Positions 15,814-16,706 of a DNA stretch of 16,706 nt are shown here, in pieces. Below the pieces are notes generated by a model, which did no database searches, had not been told where the DNA came from, and saw only the letters and a program-made list of their open reading frames with translations. The position numbers were made by a program, and so were the translations under genes. Within the stretch, counting starts at the first letter, position 1; every line of letters starts with the position of its first letter. The stretch comes from Anaerolineae bacterium. Lineage in GTDB: Bacteria > Chloroflexota > Anaerolineae > Aggregatilineales > Phototrophicaceae. The stretch lies in NCBI GenBank assembly GCA_020848855.1, contig JADLHH010000394.1, forward strand, positions 1 through 16,706, given 5' to 3'.

Positions 15814-16706
15814 ATGGCTGTCACTGAGACACGAGATACAACCGTGCGTTTTACCGGGCTTACTTCGCAGCAGGTGACCGAAAGCCGTGCCCAACACGGC
15901 GCAAATATCCTCACCCCGCCCGAAACCGACCCCTGGTGGAAGCTCTATCTTCAGAAATTCGACGACCCCGTCATCCGCATCCTGATCATCGCCGCCGTCA
16001 TCACCATTCTGGTGGGCATTGTCGACGGTCATTACGTCGAGGGCGTCGCCATCATCATCGCCATCCTGCTGGCGACGACGCTCGCCTTCATCAACGAATT
16101 CCGGGCGCAGCGCGAATTCGACGTGCTGAATCAGGTCAACGACGAAGCGCCGATCAGCGTGATCCGCGACGGCGAATATGTGCTGGTGCCGCGTAAAGAC
16201 CTTGTGGTTGGTGACGTGGTGCTGGTCGAGGCGGGCGCTGAAATCCCGGCGGATGGTACGGTGGTCGAGGCGGTATCGTTTCAGGTCAACGAAGCGCTGC
16301 TGACCGGCGAATCGATGCCGATCAACAAGGTCGTCAACGGCAATAGCGCCAACCTGTACGGCGACAATCACGTCTTTCGCAGCACGATGGTGATGGACGG
16401 GCATGGCATTTTCGAAGTGACCGCCGTCGGCAATTCGACCAAAATCGGCGAGATCGCTCGCGAAGCCATCAGCGATACCGACGAAGTGACGCCGTTGAAT
16501 GCCCAGCTTACCCGCCTCAGCAAGCTGATCGGTGTGGTTGGCTTCAGCGTCGCCGCGCTGACGTACGCCGGGCTGGTGCTGCACGGCGCGGCGGTCGGTG
16601 AAATTGTGTTGAGCGGGCAGCAGTGGCTGTTCTTCGTGATCCTCATGGCGGCAGTCCTGACGGTGATGAGCCGCATCTGGCTGCCGATTGTCTACGACGC
16701 GCTGGA
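15814..16706 (+). CDS. P2-type cation-transporting ATPase, N-terminal part (3' end outside window)
   Basis: The first 297 codons of a P-type ATPase, most like the calcium-translocating P2 (PMCA/SERCA-like) group, which expels cations using ATP. The N-terminal cation-ATPase motif is GLTSQQVTESRAQHGANILTPPE (about 15-37). TM1 and TM2 lie at about 52-70 and 76-93. The actuator domain has VGDVVLVEAGAEIPADG and the dephosphorylation loop TGES at 164-167. TM3 starts near 230 and a further hydrophobic stretch runs at about 267-285. The DKTGT phosphorylation site lies beyond the edge. The start at 15814 gives a typical N-terminus. An in-frame ATG at 15766 would add 16 basic residues and has no ribosome site either. 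The ion is a family-level guess. Confidence 0.88.
   Translation, partial: MAVTETRDTTVRFTGLTSQQVTESRAQHGANILTPPETDPWWKLYLQKFDDPVIRILIIAAVITILVGIVDGHYVEGVAIIIAILLATTLAFINEFRAQREFDVLNQVNDEAPISVIRDGEYVLVPRKDLVVGDVVLVEAGAEIPADGTVVEAVSFQVNEALLTGESMPINKVVNGNSANLYGDNHVFRSTMVMDGHGIFEVTAVGNSTKIGEIAREAISDTDEVTPLNAQLTRLSKLIGVVGFSVAALTYAGLVLHGAAVGEIVLSGQQWLFFVILMAAVLTVMSRIWLPIVYDAL

Overview
This window is a GC-rich, gene-dense bacterial chromosome segment. It holds two sensor kinases, a B12-enzyme maintenance pair, housekeeping metabolism, the core DnaK chaperone cluster and the start of a cation pump. The style of the giant sensor kinase (PDZ-like domain, a block of membrane helices, four GAF domains, histidine kinase), the MeaB/B12 pair and the hrcA-grpE-dnaK-dnaJ-prmA order fit a Chloroflexota (Anaerolineae-like) genome. 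That placement is an inference; no rRNA or other taxonomic marker is present.

Layout. Positions 1-1285 (-) carry a PAS-domain membrane histidine kinase cut by the left edge. Positions 1443-5600 (-) carry a 1385-residue multi-GAF membrane histidine kinase. From 5775 rightwards, a stand-alone B12-binding mutase subunit, meaB and prs form one probable transcription unit. It ends at a perfect bidirectional hairpin (8256-8281) shared with the convergent trxA (-). A short divergent promoter region separates trxA from hrcA. Then come hrcA, grpE, dnaK, dnaJ and prmA, all on +. After prmA lie a convergent NAD(P)-binding reductase-like gene (-) and, across a 280-bp AT-rich divergent spacer, the 5' part of a P2-type cation ATPase cut by the right edge.

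How the genes work together. DnaK, DnaJ and GrpE are the Hsp70 machine, and HrcA is its expected repressor. PrmA is a habitual neighbour that methylates ribosomal protein L11. MeaB protects and loads a B12-dependent acyl-CoA mutase whose B12 subunit is encoded just before it; the catalytic large subunit is not in the window. No response regulator accompanies either kinase.

Nothing in the window is clearly a new biological system. The points most worth checking are the absence of a canonical CIRCE operator near hrcA/grpE/dnaK together with alternative motifs around grpE, a perfect 28-bp palindrome and a degenerate relative between chaperone genes, a PRPP synthase with altered signature loops, a repeated extended -10 promoter pattern, and a P-type ATPase whose expected TM4 PEGLP motif is not seen where it should be. 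No tRNA, rRNA, CRISPR array, insertion sequence or prophage gene was seen. No gene-free stretch exceeds 300 bases.
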